Position numbers and translations under genes: made by a program. Shown one piece after another: positions 11,600 to 23,044 of a DNA stretch of 64,000 nt; positions within the stretch are counted from its first letter, which is position 1, and each line of letters begins with the position of its first letter. The stretch comes from Muscardinus avellanarius. Lineage: Eukaryota > Chordata > Mammalia > Rodentia > Gliridae. The stretch is from the NCBI GenBank assembly GCA_963383645.1, contig OY726572.1, positions 72,875,002-72,939,001 on the forward strand, in the 5' to 3' direction. Under the pieces are notes generated by a model that did not search any database, was not told the DNA's origin, and saw only the letters and a list, made by a program, of their open reading frames with translations.

Positions 11600-11974
11600 G
11601 GTTTTCATCCAATGCCTTTGGTTCTCTGCTGGAGCCAGCCGGCAAAAGTATGGGCTCTGAAAAGAGGCGTGAAAATGAAGAACTCAACTCTTAAGAATTT
11701 GATTCCAATATTTTTTTTAAATTCTAACATGGGGGTCCGCCAACCTACTAACTCTACTGGCCAATCCCTGCTCCTGGGTCAATATCTCTACTGGTCAACC
11801 CCTACTCCTGGGTCAGTATTCTCTATTGGGCCGACCTACTGGCTGACAATGGGTTTATTTTTCTAGAAGTATTTATAGAGTTACAGGTCAATCAATATCC
11901 TCATGCTATCACCACCAGAATACAATAGAGACCAATCCAAAGCACATACATTACAGGTAGGTTAACAGTACCCT
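11600..11974. repeat. Minisatellite and possible old LTR sequence
   Basis: Holds two full units of about 34-35 bp at 11752-11785 and 11786-11820 plus a partial third to about 11847, sharing CTCTACTGG and CTCCTGGGTCA. Composition on both sides (to about 12340) looks LTR-like, but I cannot name a family. Confidence 0.6.
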
Positions 11975-12127
11975 TGTAAGCCCTTCTACCTCCGGGCTAC
12001 ACTCCCAGACCTATTTTATATTTTTGAAACAGGGTCTCTTACGCCAGCGCGGCGGGCTTCGAACCTGCGCGATCCTCCTGTCTCCACCTCCCAAGCGCGG
12101 GGATTACAAGCGTGCACCACCACGCCG
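11975..12127 (-). mobile_element. SINE (lineage Y), tail end missing
   Basis: 'AAGCCCTTCTACCTCCGGGC', 'GGGTCTCTTACGCCAGCGC', 'CGCGGGGATTACAAGCGTGC'. It keeps many CpGs, so it is young, but lacks the usual poly(T) and 'GGTACTGGGGTTCC' start. That is unusual, since loss normally affects the other end. Confidence 0.88.
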
Positions 12128-12339
12128 TGCTCTCTCTCAGACATTTTACTTTGAACTTTCCATAACCCCAAACCTTGTTGACTCTGGGCAAAGGACAGTC
12201 AGCTGAGTCATAAATATTCTTTTAGGGGAAAACCTTGATGGCTCCCCGCAGTTCTCCTGAGGATAACTTCTGGTTTTCTAAGAACTCCGGGCAACACAAT
12301 AAAATAGTTTGTGGTATATCAAAAATACTTGTCTGTGTC

Positions 12340-13930
12340 AGTCTGTGTCACCCATAGCATTGTGTTCCAGGGTGGAGCTCTTCGGCATACACTATATCAC
12401 CATCAGTACTCACTAATTAATTGCCTGCCAGGAAACTTCTGTAATTTGGAAGCTACATAAATTGTGAGAGTGGCATGGGGACAGGCAGCAATACTCTTCC
12501 CACTGCCCCAATTCATAGCAGAGCACTCAAAGTGCCAGATAGAGTAGGGGCTCCTCCTTTTCATTACTTCAGTCCCTAGTAATTTATAAATGCAACATCA
12601 TGATGATATTTTTGTTGTTGTTCTTCCAGGCATCTCTATTTCAAGTAATAAAGTCAACTTAATACCAAAGGCTGAAGACAGAATGGGCTCTATTATCAAG
12701 TCTGCTACATAATTAGCAGCAATTGCCTCTATCTGTGAGTCTTTTCCTTCAAAACTCTTTTGTGTTTCTTTCTTTCAGTACCATCCAGCATGATCTTCTG
12801 AATGAATGCCATTGGAGATCACTGGGCAGATACCATTTGAATGCAGGAATGAGCAGTTGTCTACTAACAACAGAAAGCAATGATCTTCTTATTCTAGGAA
12901 GCCTTCAAATTAAGCAAGTTATTTGAATTGTTAATCAGAAGTCAAAGTGACCTTAATTAAACCATTTGCCAGTAGGTCTTCCTATGAACTAAACTCATTT
13001 TATTCCCTGGCATTTTTTAAACTACAGAGTAAAACTTGTACATTTGAAGTTTTGATTTGATGTCAGTGGTTAAATTTTTTTTTCACCCTGAAAATGATTA
13101 TAGCAATCTTCAGTGTTCATGAGTGTAAATTTCACTTATTTGTGGCTCAGTAACTCTAGTTTCAGTTTCCTACTCAAAGCTACAAAATCACTTTGAAGAG
13201 CACCATATAAGTAAATTAAGCCATCAAGTCATCAAGCTGGGAATGTCACACCCAAGAGGGTACTTCAATGCTTATAGCTGCTACTTTGGGGCTCTGACAA
13301 GAATTTCCCAAAGCTGAAAGCATTCTGAGGCTCAGAGAATTCATGGAACATAAACCTTTACTTCAAAAATAAACTTTGTATTTTGAAAACAAACCATTTA
13401 TTGTTTGTATAAAAGGTCCTCGTGTTTTACCAGGGAACAGTTTAATGACTCCTGTTTATAGAAGTACTATGGGACAATGATTACACATATAACCTTTAAA
13501 AGAGCAAAAGCAACCTAGCTTGTCAGGTTTAACAGTGTGCTGCTTGGCTGGCTGCACAAAGCACTCAGCTGGGCACAACTTCTGGAACTCTAAATTTTAA
13601 TTTTATTTCTATATTTTTTGTGGATTTTTATTTCTTAAAGAATAGTTCTTTCTTTCAACCAAGGAAGAAATACAGGATATGTGCATATATATTTGTATAA
13701 ACTTTAGTTATGACTCAGAATCCATATAAATTAGCACCTAAGAGGCAGTTATTATATATGGAAATGCTATATGTCACAATTGATGGCATTCAGGACATGC
13801 AACCACAAAATATCACCATAGGAGATAAAAAAAAAATATATTCCACCTCAAATATGCCTCTTTGACATAGGAGTTTTTGAGAAGGTTATTTTGGGAAACT
13901 AAAGACATAGGAAAAGAACTGAGAAAAAAT
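12340..13930. other. Unassigned sequence
   Basis: About 1.6 kb without a recognised repeat. 12590-12780 is unique-looking and includes 'ACATAATTAGCAGCAATTG'. The 67-codon frame at 12723-12926 is not credible as a gene. Confidence 0.45.
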
Positions 13931-14958
13931 TTATATCTAGAAAGGAAACTCTTGCCAGGCAGCTATGCCATTAACATGAACCCAACATGATTGTGTCTTT
14001 CCACAATGGCAGAATATATCCAATAACAATAAATTCCACAAGTAGCACCACTTTCAGCAGGTTCAGTTCAACCAGGACTCACAGGTCACCTGGTCCATAA
14101 GCTGGGCAATCACAGGTCCTTTAATTCTAATTTTATTTACTAATATACTCAAGTCACTCACCATACTTCACACAAGTGTGTGTGTAAAAATATTATGTAA
14201 ATATGTGTATATACAATATGTATGTGCATACATGTGTGTGCATATATTTATATGGATATATGTACACACATATTTGTACATAGAAAGACTAAGGAAGGGT
14301 TAAGGTGGCTGCAAGGTTATAGGAGGCTGTCTGTGCTCAGAGCTAAGGAAAAGAACAGATAGAAATGCAAACAGAAACTGTGGGTGGTCAGATGAGGGTC
14401 TAATGAACCAGTTCCACAGAGTTGTGAAGATAGGCAGTTTCAGAGTGTCAGCTTGAAATGTCAGCTTGAGGTGTCAGCTGGAAGTGGGCTTTGCATCCAT
14501 AGCACAGGCAGGAGAAACTACACTAAACTACAGAGGATCGGAAGTTGGTTGCTGTGGCCACTTTCCTGGACAAGTCTCGTGATGGTGTGACAGTGCCGCT
14601 GAGTTCAGTCTGGGGAGGTGACCCCTTTTATGGGCCTTAGAAGAGGGTGTTATTTCTGAAGTTGATAAGCTGGCCTGGTTTTTCTGATATTATTTGGGCA
14701 CATGTCCAGGTGCTACTGAATTAGTTTGGTAAGTTGGCATGATAAGTTATTTATCAGGTTGAGCCTTATGGTTGTGTTGGGCACATTCTACTTTTGTACT
14801 TGTGCTCAAACTAGAGTATCGTATGGCAAACTACTGCGTTATAAAATGAAATAACTTGGAGTTAGGCACAGCCTGAGAGCTACAGTTCGGTACATCATGG
14901 AGTAACTCAGAGCACAGCCTGTTCTCACCAGAAATCTCCAGTTTTTAAATATCTCTTG
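13931..14958. other. Unassigned, repeat-like sequence
   Basis: Includes an alternating purine-pyrimidine tract (TG/TA/CA mixed) at about 14170-14280 and a 13-bp triplicated motif at 14447-14480 (GTCAGCTTGAA type). The rest reads like an old LTR or ERV relic, family unknown. Confidence 0.4.
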
Positions 14959-15168
14959 GCCAGCTATGGTGGCACTCATCTGTAATCCCAGTACTTGGAA
15001 GGCTGAGAAAGCAGGATTTCAGATTCAAAACCAGCCTCAGCAATTTATCAAGTCCCTCAGCAAATTAGTAAAAACCTTTATCAAAGTAAAAATTTTTAAA
15101 AAATGGGTTTTTGGGTATAACATGGAGGTAGAATGCCCCTGTGTCCAATCACTAGTAGCGAAAAAAAT
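14959..15168 (+). mobile_element. SINE (lineage O)
   Basis: 'GGCCAGCTATGGTGGCACTC' head, 'CAGCCTCAGCAATTTATC' middle, 'CATGGAGGTAGAATGCCCC' right part and 'AGTAGCGAAAAAAATATATA' tail. Confidence 0.88.
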
Positions 15169-15427
15169 ATATATAGAGAGAGATGTCTCTCTAAACTAGG
15201 AAGAGGAGGATGACTGCATAGAGATAGCATAGATTTAAATCTACATAGCAAGCTTGTGCTTATCTCTGTGGGTATTTCTGGCCACCTGCTCATAATTGGG
15301 CTCTTCCTTGTCTATTTCTTTGATAAGGGGGTATGAAGATTTACTCTGGAGATTTATTCATTTCTCTGGGTTGTATCCCTGAATACAAAGGTATACATAT
15401 TATTTGAACCCTGTTTCTCTCTCATTA

Positions 15428-15780
15428 ATTTGTTTTTTTGTTTTTTTGGGTTTTTTTTTGTTTTTTTTTTTTTTGTTATAGGATTCTTGCAACTAAAAAC
15501 TGACTAATGCTTGTCTTTGGCCAAAACTTTTGAGTTCTCTGAGGTCCTTTCTGGCTGAGTTTTTGTTTGTTTGTTTGTTTGTTTGTTTTTAGAATCCAGT
15601 TTGAACAGAAACCAAGAACTCAGCTAAATTAGTGAAAATACTTCACCATTGATGTTTGATCACTCTCCCATATCTTCGCACTCTAGCCTGCCTTCAACAA
15701 TAATCCTAGCAAGTCATCTTAACAAAACAATTAAAAAACACAATAACAAGAAAACAAACAACAAACAAAAAAAAACATAT
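15428..15780. repeat. T-rich/(GTTT)n and A-rich/(CAAA)n low-complexity patches
   Basis: Poly(T)/G runs at 15428-15476, (GTTT)n at 15562-15590, and an A-rich CAAA/AACA patch at 15720-15776. These look like decayed tails of retroelements with no body recognisable between them. Confidence 0.7.
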
Positions 15781-15854
15781 TTTCAGTGTTTCTAGCTCTT
15801 AACAATTTCCCATTCACTGACCCTACTATGCTCCTTGGTTATGAATTCTCACTT

Positions 15855-15904
15855 AAAGCAGGCATGATGGCCCATGCCTATAAACCCAGGTGAATGAGGC
15901 ACAA
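15855..15904 (+). mobile_element. SINE head fragment
   Basis: 'AAGCAGGCATGATGGCCCATG' followed by 'CCTATAAACCCAGG' is a diverged B1-like head only. Confidence 0.55.
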
Positions 15905-16096
15905 TTGGTCTTGTTGTAATCAGGGTTGAATCTATTCTCCTTCACTGGAAGGTTCAATTACAGTGGTTCCTAGCCCATCACAGTACCAATCACCTCTTGA
16001 ATAGAGTCTGTCTTGCCATCTTTAATTAATATCATATATTAATTATATAGGATTTATGATATCATATATGATACCACTACCTCATACTTAATTATA

Positions 16097-16098
16097 TA

Positions 16099-16143
<45 letters not shown>
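16097..16143 (+). repeat. (TA)n microsatellite
   Basis: About 23 TA units preceded by about 80 bp of ATATCATATATTAA-like palindromic AT sequence. Confidence 0.95.
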
Positions 16144-16147
<4 letters not shown>

Positions 16148-16324
16148 ACTTTAACAAAACTATGCAGGCTACAGAAAGAATTATTTTTCTACTTCTCTAT
16201 CAGTAAATTCAATATTGAAAATAAACTTCAATTTCTTAAAACCTTTATTATAAGAGCAATTCGTTTTTAAATCACAGTTCCAGATAGTTTTTATAAATTC
16301 TATAGCGGAGATTCTCTCTCTCTT

Positions 16325-16530
16325 CTTTTTTTTTGGGGGGGAGGGGGTCTAGGGATGGAACTCAGTGGCATTCGACCTCCAAGCTATACCCCCTGCCCTA
16401 TTTCTTATTTCTTATTTTGAAACAGGGTCTCACTAAGTAGCGGAGGGCCTCACAAAGTAGCAAACCCTCATCCTCCTGTCTTAGCCTCCTGAATGCTAGG
16501 ATTACAAGCATGAGCCACCATGCCTGGCTA
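16325..16530 (-). mobile_element. SINE (lineage C)
   Basis: T-run and G-run tail, 'CTAGGGATGGAACTCAGTGG', 'TGAAACAGGGTCTCACTAAG' and 'CACCATGCCTGGCTAGG'. A small duplication 'CACTAAGTAGCGGAGGGCC/TCACAAAGTAGC' sits in the middle. Confidence 0.9.
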
Positions 16531-16599
16531 GGAGTTTCTCTTGAAATTGTCCTTCCCTCCATCTTTTCTTTTTCTCTTCCACCCCTCCCTAATTCTTTG

Positions 16600-16960
16600 T
16601 CTGAAGAGAAGCCCTACCTCGGTGCTAACTGCTAAATTTTCTTTAAATGCACAGAACCCAGTTGATATCTGTATTTTTCTTCCTTAATAAACTAGCTTTA
16701 AGAGGTCAAAATACACATCCCAGATACTGTTCTGGAGAAGACACAAGGTCTGGCTTAAGAAGATCCTGCTTATCTGCACCCTCCTGCCTTCCCTCTTTCC
16801 CATAAAATCTCCTGTGTCCCTGAACCCAGGAAGATCAAGCTTTGAGGACTTAGCCCCTCTGTTTCTTCAGGGCTAGTTTTGAGTAAATTTTGTTCTGTTT
16901 TACCACCACTTCTCTACTGAATATTTGCACTTGAGCAGGGGGAAGAATTGACATTCGATT
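16600..16960 (+). other. Possible old LTR (ERV1-like), tentative
   Basis: Has 'CCCATAAAATCTCCTGTG', then 'TTGAGTAAATTTTGTTCTG', then 'TTACCACCACTTCTC', reminiscent of TATA/poly(A)/R arrangement in gammaretrovirus-type LTRs. No TG...CA ends or target duplication found. Confidence 0.3.
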
Positions 16961-17148
16961 CTGGTAAAGTTGTTACTATAATTTCTATAATCTCAATTAT
17001 TATAGTTTAAAATTTAGCACTTTTTAATGCTTTGTAGCACCTATATGAAGATCTTGTATATGCCCTTCAGTCACCAAAATGGTTCTGGGTTAGAACTAGT
17101 GCTGAGAGATGTTTCCTCAATAACATTTTTAATTTTTATTTTTATCTT

Positions 17149-17369
17149 ATTTTTCTATCTTCTGGTGGCACTGGGGATTGAACTCAGGGGCATTCTACTT
17201 CTGAGCTACATGCCCAGACTTTCTTTTATTTTATTTTTTTATCTTGAAACAAGGTCTTACTAAATTGCTGAGGGCCTCCCTAAATTGCTGAAGCTTTCCT
17301 CCAAACTGTGATCCTCCTGTCTCGACCTGTCAAGTATTTTGATTACAAGTGTACACTACCATGCCCCAT
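17149..17369 (-). mobile_element. SINE (lineage O)
   Basis: 'GGTGGCACTGGGGATTGAAC', 'CATTCTACTTCTGAGCTAC', a duplicated 'CTAAATTGCTGA' in the middle, and 'CACTACCATGCCCCATCC' head. Confidence 0.88.
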
Positions 17370-17582
17370 CCTCAATAACATTTGAGAGCATATTTAAATG
17401 ATGTTTCAGAGGTACTCCTTTAATTTTCAGAGCATATGCCCAAACATGATATATAAATTATTGAAAATGAATAATAATAAATTATGCTTAAAAAGAAATG
17501 TTGATTTACCCACCCCAACTCCTTACACTTAGCTCACATTATTTACTGAATGGTCATTGGTGGACAGTAATACATTAAAGAA

Positions 17583-17767
17583 TGTGTGTGATCCCAGTAT
17601 TTGGGAAGCTGTGAAAGAAGTATCACAGGTTCGAGGCCAGCCTCAGCAATTGAGTGAGACCCTGTCTCAGAGTAGAAAATAAGATCTCTGGGTATAGGCT
17701 GGAAGTAGAATGTCCCTGGCTGGGTTCAATCTCTTGTTCAACAAACAAACAAACAAACAAACAAACA
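17583..17767 (+). mobile_element. SINE (lineage O), 5'-truncated, with (CAAA)n tail
   Basis: Starts inside the B1 part at 'TGTGTGTGATCCCAGTATTTG', then 'CAGCCTCAGCAATTGAGTG' and 'GGTTCAATCTCTTG'. The tail is (CAAA)n at 17742-17767. Confidence 0.88.
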
Positions 17768-17814
17768 TAACAAATATAATGAGGAAATATATAATGTAAA
17801 GCTATTCTAAGCTT

Positions 17815-19920
17815 CTTTATTGCAGCATTACAGTCTCACATCATAATGTGGGTCATGTTGACAATGGCATATTTTCACACAGTCCTTGGTGCCCTCCCCC
17901 CACCCCCACCTGCTTCTGCTTCTCCCTTTCTCCCAATACTGAGTGTCTAGGTTAACTATGTTATATTAATATGTATACACATATTTGAATGTAGCTTTTC
18001 CATTAATTAACCTTAGCCTTCTTCCTCTCCTATCCTTCCTTTCTGGCTTTGCTGAGGTTTCTCCTCCATTTTCTGGAGTCCCTCTGATATCCCTAATATT
18101 CACTAGCTTGGACATATTAGAGAAAAACATAGCCAGGCATGGTGGAGCATGCTTGTAATCCCCGCGCTTGGGAGGCGGAGGCAGGAGGATCGCGCTGGTT
18201 CAAAGCCAGCTTCGCTGGCTTAAGAGACCCTGTTTCCACATAAAGTTAAAAAATAGGTCTGGGAGTGTAGCCCGTGGGAGTGTATCCCGGAGGTAGAAGG
18301 GCTTCCAGGAACCCTAGTACCACAAAAAAAAAAAAAAAACATGTCTCTTCTCTTTCTGTACTTGGCTAATCTCACTTAACATAAACTTCTCCAGGTCTTC
18401 CATCTTCTTGAAAATGACATTATTTTGTTCTCCTTTACTACTGAGTTGAATTTCATTTTGCATATTTCTCATAATTTTGCAATCCATTCATTTGTTAATG
18501 GAGACCTAGCTGGTTCCATATTTTGGCTATTGTGAATTGTGCCGCTATGAACATGAGTATGCATAAGTTACTGTAGTTTTCTGACTTCAACCTCTTTGGA
18601 AAGATACCCAGGAGTGGTATAACTGGATCATATGGTGGATCCATTGTCAGTTTTTAAAAAAATTTATACACTGATCTCCATAGCAGCTAAACTAGTTTGT
18701 ACTTCTACCAACAGTATAAAAGAAAACAATTCCATTCACAATAACCTCAAAACCAATAAAATAACTAGGAATACATTTAACCAAAGATATAAAAGACCTC
18801 CATAATGAAATCTATAAAACATTAAGGAAATAAATCGAAAAAGACCATGGAAGATGGAAATATCTTCCTTGCTCATGAATAGACAAAATAAATATCATCA
18901 AAATGGTCATTGTGTCCAACGTGAGTTATATATTCCATGCAATTCCTATCAAAATACCAAGGACCTTCTTTCTTGACATAGAAAAATCAGTCATGAATTT
19001 TATATTGAGAAAGAAAGGAACCAAAATAGCCAAAGCAATCCTCAGCAATAAGAACCATGCAAGAGGCAGAGCAATACCTGACTTCAAATTATACTCCAAC
19101 ATGGTATTGGCACAATAACAGCCACACAGCCACACAGACCAATGGAGCAGAATATAAGATACAGAAACAAACTCATACACAAGTCAATTGATCTTTGACA
19201 AAGGGGCCAAATTCATATGCTGGAGAAAAGATGCCTTTTCAACAAATGGTACTGGAAGAACTAGCTATACATTTGTAGAAAGATGCAACTAAATCCTTAC
19301 GTTTCACTGTGCATAGGAATCAACTCGAGATAGACCAAAGACCTGGAAATCAGACTGTGAAGCTATTGGAGGAGGGCATAGGCTTAACACTCCAACATAT
19401 AGGCACAGGTAGTAACTTCCTCAACAAGACCTTCAAAGTGCAGGAAATTAAAACAAGATTTAACAAGTGGGATGGCATCAAACTAAAAAGTTTCTGCTCA
19501 TCAAAGGAAACAATCAAGGATCTAAAGATAAAGCTTACAGAATGGGAGAAGATCTTTACCAGCCACCTAAAGAGAAAGCCTACAGAATAGAAGATCTTTA
19601 CTAGCCACCACTTTGATAGAAGGCTATTATCCAGGATAATGAAAGAGCTTAAAAGACTCTACACCAGCAAAACAACCCAATAAAGAAATGGGCAACTGGC
19701 TTTAATAGACACTTCACAAAAGAAGTGATACAAATGGCCAATAGATACATGAAAAAATGTTCAACACAGGGAGATGCAAATCAAAACTATACTGAGATTC
19801 CATCTAACCCTAATCAAAGTGGCAAGCATAAAGAAGTCAAATAACAACAAATCAGGGTGAGGATATGGGGAACTAGGAACTCTTTTACACTGTTGGTGGG
19901 AGTGAAAACTAGTTCAGCAT
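17815..19920 (-). mobile_element. 5'-inverted (twin-primed) L1
   Basis: 17815-18720 is antisense L1 3' end: 'GCATTACAGTCTCACATC' and on into ORF2. The strand then flips: 18721-19920 is sense ORF2 sequence, upstream of the first part in L1 order. That is the twin-priming arrangement for a minus-strand insertion. The two parts overlap by about 30 nt of L1. A 13-bp imperfect target duplication (CTATTCTAAGCTT 17802-17814; CTATCCTAAGCTT 19921-19933) brackets it. The sense part at 19309-19590 translates to ORF2 C-terminal sequence (KLLEEG, NKWDGIKLKSFCSSKETI), with stops around it. Confidence 0.85.
18131..18334 (+). mobile_element. SINE (lineage Y) inside the twin-primed L1
   Basis: 'AGCCAGGCATGGTGGAGCATG' head, 'GCTTCGCTGGCTTAAGAGAC' middle, 'CTTCCAGGAACCCTAGTACC' end and an A tail. 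The right part 'GGGAGTGTAGCCCGTGGGAGTGTA' has a small tandem duplication. Target duplication AAAAACAT at 18123-18130 and 18335-18342 splits L1 sequence, so it is younger than the L1. Confidence 0.92.
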
Positions 19921-20039
19921 CTATCCTAAGCTTTAAAATGCAGATTATACTAACCTTGAGAAATTTATACTCTCAAAGCAAAAATTCAAGAAAATATTTG
20001 ATCCAGGCTATTACAAAAGGTGAGCAAAGCCAGAATTGA

Positions 20040-20500
20040 TGTCTGAACTCCAGTCTCCTGAAGAAATCTACAAGAGTTTCTAGGAGAGTTTCGAGGGGCC
20101 AAAGGAATGGGATCACAGAGGATCTGTGTTTGGTAATTGCCCCAAGAAAAGGGAAAACTTTCTCTTCTTGGTAGGGAGTAGTATTATATCTTGTAGCAAA
20201 GCTCCAACTAAAGTTAGACTCCTCCTTTCTCCAAGAGACTGAAAAATAGAGATACTAATTTCCTTGATAAGTACATTTCAAAGAGATGGTTTCTATATCC
20301 TTGAGAAACACAGTCCTGCCTTGTAGAACTGGCAGGAGGCTTCTACAAAGATTTACAACTTAAAGGGGCAGAGAGAGGATTTACAACTGTAAGCTGGAAG
20401 TCAATGATGTAAGAAGAGAGTAGTCAGGAGCTCAGCATCAGAAAAAAGCATGTGGAAGATTTAGAGAAGAGAAAGGGAACATTAAGGCCATCTTTGTAAA
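20040..20500. repeat. Diverged LTR-like repeat related to 9200-9960
   Basis: Shares 'ACTGGCAGGAGGCTT', 'AAAGATTTACAACT' and neighbouring blocks with 9400-9670. The unnamed family is old, as indels are frequent. Confidence 0.5.

Positions 20501-20505
<5 letters not shown>

Positions 20506-20548
<43 letters not shown>
20506..20548 (+). repeat. (AT)n microsatellite
   Basis: A12 followed by about 20 AT units. Confidence 0.95.
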
Positions 20549-20554
<6 letters not shown>

Positions 20555-21112
20555 TATAGTGATTAGTAATGCAAAGCCATCTCATATTTCAAATCTACCT
20601 CGGGAAGTATATAACAAAAGGACAATGTTTCAGTGACTTTTTAAAAATACAGAATTATTTTAACTCTACCTCTATAACCTTTGTGTTGAACCGTTATTTA
20701 TGGTGCTCATAAAAATGAAAGCAACTGTCCCTTAGTAGGAGAATGGATAAACAAACTGTGATGAACCTGTACTATGGCACATTAAGCAGCTATTAAAATC
20801 AGTATAACAAATTTATATCTATTGTCCTTCAAGGGTTTGCCAAGATATATTGCTTCAGTTGTTCAGGCTCAAATCCTTGAGGTCATTATGGACATGTCTC
20901 TCGCATCCCACTCTCAATCTGTGGGTTCCACTTAATACACCCTCAGCACGGTCACTTCTTAACACCTCTGTGGTACCATCTATCTGGCCTAGCTGTCATC
21001 TCCAGCCTGACCTGCTACAATAACATCCTCACTGGACTCTATTGGCCTGTATCACCCTCCCCAATGCATTCTCATATTCCATTGAAAGTCCTCTTTAAAA
21101 AATCAAGAATAA

Positions 21113-21358
21113 ACTAGGGTGGGGGGATAAACACCTATAATCTCAGTACCTGGGAGGCTGAGATAAGAGGATCACAGGTTCAAGGACAGCCTCAGGAAAT
21201 ATGAGACTCTCATCAACCCATTGAGAACCTGTTTCAAAATAAAATAATATGGGGCTGGGAGTGTAGCTCAGAGGTAGAATGTTCCTGCGTTCAATCCTCA
21301 ATATCACAAAAAGAAAGAAGGAAGGAAGGAAGGAAAGAAGGAAGGAAGGAAGGAAAGA
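21113..21358 (+). mobile_element. SINE (lineage O) with (GAAG)n tail
   Basis: Diverged head with a G-run ('GGGTGGGGGGATAAACACC'), 'GGAGTGTAGCTCAGAGGTAG', 'GTTCAATCCTCAATATCAC', then AAAG/GAAG units at 21308-21358. Confidence 0.9.
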
Positions 21359-21365
21359 CTGAGTA

Positions 21366-21613
21366 AGAGCTAGGTGTGGTAACCCAGGCCTGTAATCCCA
21401 ATAGTTTAGAGGCTAAAATAGAAGAACCACAGGTTCGAAGACAGCCTCAGCAATTTAGCAAGACCCTCAATGTAGCCAGACCCTGTTTTAAAATAACAAA
21501 TAAAAATGACTGAAGATGTAGCAATGAGTGAAATGCTTCTAGCTTCAATCTGTAGTACCAAAAATGAATGAATGCATGCATGCATGAATGATATATGAAT
21601 TAATGAATGAAAA
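21366..21613 (+). mobile_element. SINE (lineage O) with (AATG)n tail
   Basis: 'AGCTAGGTGTGGTAACCCAG' head, 'CAGCAATTTAGCAAGACCCTC' middle, 'TTCAATCTGTAGTACC', and AATG/CATG tail units at 21562-21613. Starts only 8 bp after the previous SINE tail. Confidence 0.88.
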
Positions 21614-22247
21614 CTTGATTTAGATTAGTAGGTCATAGCATGTCTTCCTTTTGCTTTAATCTCCAATTCTGTATGATCTGGTCCTTTCCCTCTGTCTTCA
21701 CCTCTCCTCATCTCTCCTTTCTTTAATCCTACCACACTAGCCATTTTACTAATACTCAAACAAGTTCAGTCCCCATTGTTCTTCACAGAAGGCTTGTCCT
21801 TGAATTGCTTTTATCCTAGACACCAACCACATCTAACTCTCCACCCTCCTAAAGTCTTCCAAGACCTCATGCTGACATTGGGGTTCACTCCTCCCACCCT
21901 AGTTCCAAGGGTAACTGGTTCACTCTTCTGACATACTCCCCATCTCCCTTCACCTGATGACTTTATCTCCTAGCAAATTTATTATGCATTTAATTCATTA
22001 TTCTGATCTATTTTCTGTCTCTCCTCATAAGAGTGAAATTTTCCCAAGAGGAGCAATCTGTGTCTAACTCATGAGGTTTCCTAGAACAGAGAGTACAGCA
22101 CCAAAGCCACCCATTAAAGACTGGTTGAACACTGAATAAATGAGGGGTAAAAGTCCTTGTCACCAGAATGAGGTGAAAATTCATGGGAAATTTTGTTTTA
22201 CCTCAATTTTATATTCATTCTTGAATCTGATTTTTTTAATGGTCCTT

Positions 22248-22484
22248 AAAATCTAACAGGCACTTTGGGTGTGGTGGTGCATGTTTATAATCCCAGCATT
22301 TGGGAGGCTGAGACAGGAGGACCCAGGTTCATGCACAGCCTCAGCTGCATAGCAAGGCCATTTGCAATTCAGTGAGACCCTGTTTCAAAAGAAAGAATAA
22401 AAAATAGGTTGGTAGTGTAGCTCGGAGGTAGAAAGTCCCTGGGTTCTTACCCCAGTACTGAAAAAAAAAAAAATCTAACAGGCA
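22248..22484 (+). mobile_element. SINE (lineage C) with 15-bp target duplication
   Basis: The SINE body 22263-22469 is bracketed by AAAATCTAACAGGCA at 22248-22262 and 22470-22484, identical on both sides. Body has 'GTGTGGTGGTGCATGTTTA', 'CAGCTGCATAGCAAGGCC' and 'GGTAGTGTAGCTCGGAGG'. Confidence 0.95.
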
Positions 22485-23044
22485 TTTTTAATAAACACCA
22501 GACAAAAACGTTAACAAAATGACAGCTCTTACATTATGGAAGTTATTTAAATTCATCAAATATTTATATCTTAAAACTTAGACATGAGTCCATACATGTG
22601 GTTATTTACATTGTAATTTTTAATAATAAAATATAAGTACCTGGATTAGAAAAGATATGGATCATGTTAGAAAAACACAAATGTAAAATAAAAACTATCT
22701 TTTGAGTTAGTACTTATTGGTATGAAACTAGGATGATATAATTTGTTTTTCCATGGAGTGTCTGTATACATCAAATAAAATTAATATTTGTATTGATTAT
22801 TGACTTATGTACTCAACACAGTATTATTAATTTGGGGAGAAGGGTGTTTATTGTAACTCTAAGGGAAATCTGTAAAATACTAATATATTGAACTGACTTG
22901 TACTGTTTTCAAACTATTGGTGATCTTAATTAAAATACTAATACAAAATATAGATGATATAAGGTAAAGTTACAAAAGAAAACAAATTTCTAGAATAGAC
23001 TTTTACTTATTACCTAAGTAACTCCCCTTAGAATATTTAGTTTG

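Larger units (their letters stand above)
20825..22145 (+). mobile_element. L2 relic split by two SINEs
   Basis: Ancient LINE-2-type sequence: 'CTTGAGGTCATTATGGACAT', 'CTCCAGCCTGACCTGCTAC', 'TATGATCTGGTCCTTTCCC', 'TTTCCTAGAACAGAGAGTAC' and the end 'TGGTTGAACACTGAATAAATG', in family order. SINEs interrupt it at 21113-21358 and 21366-21613. Confidence 0.75.

Noticed and set aside
19309..19590. Possible functional gene from the ORF2-like peptide
   Set aside because: It is a truncated, stop-flanked piece of L1 ORF2 inside a 5'-inverted, dead insertion; the same applies to 41484-41744.
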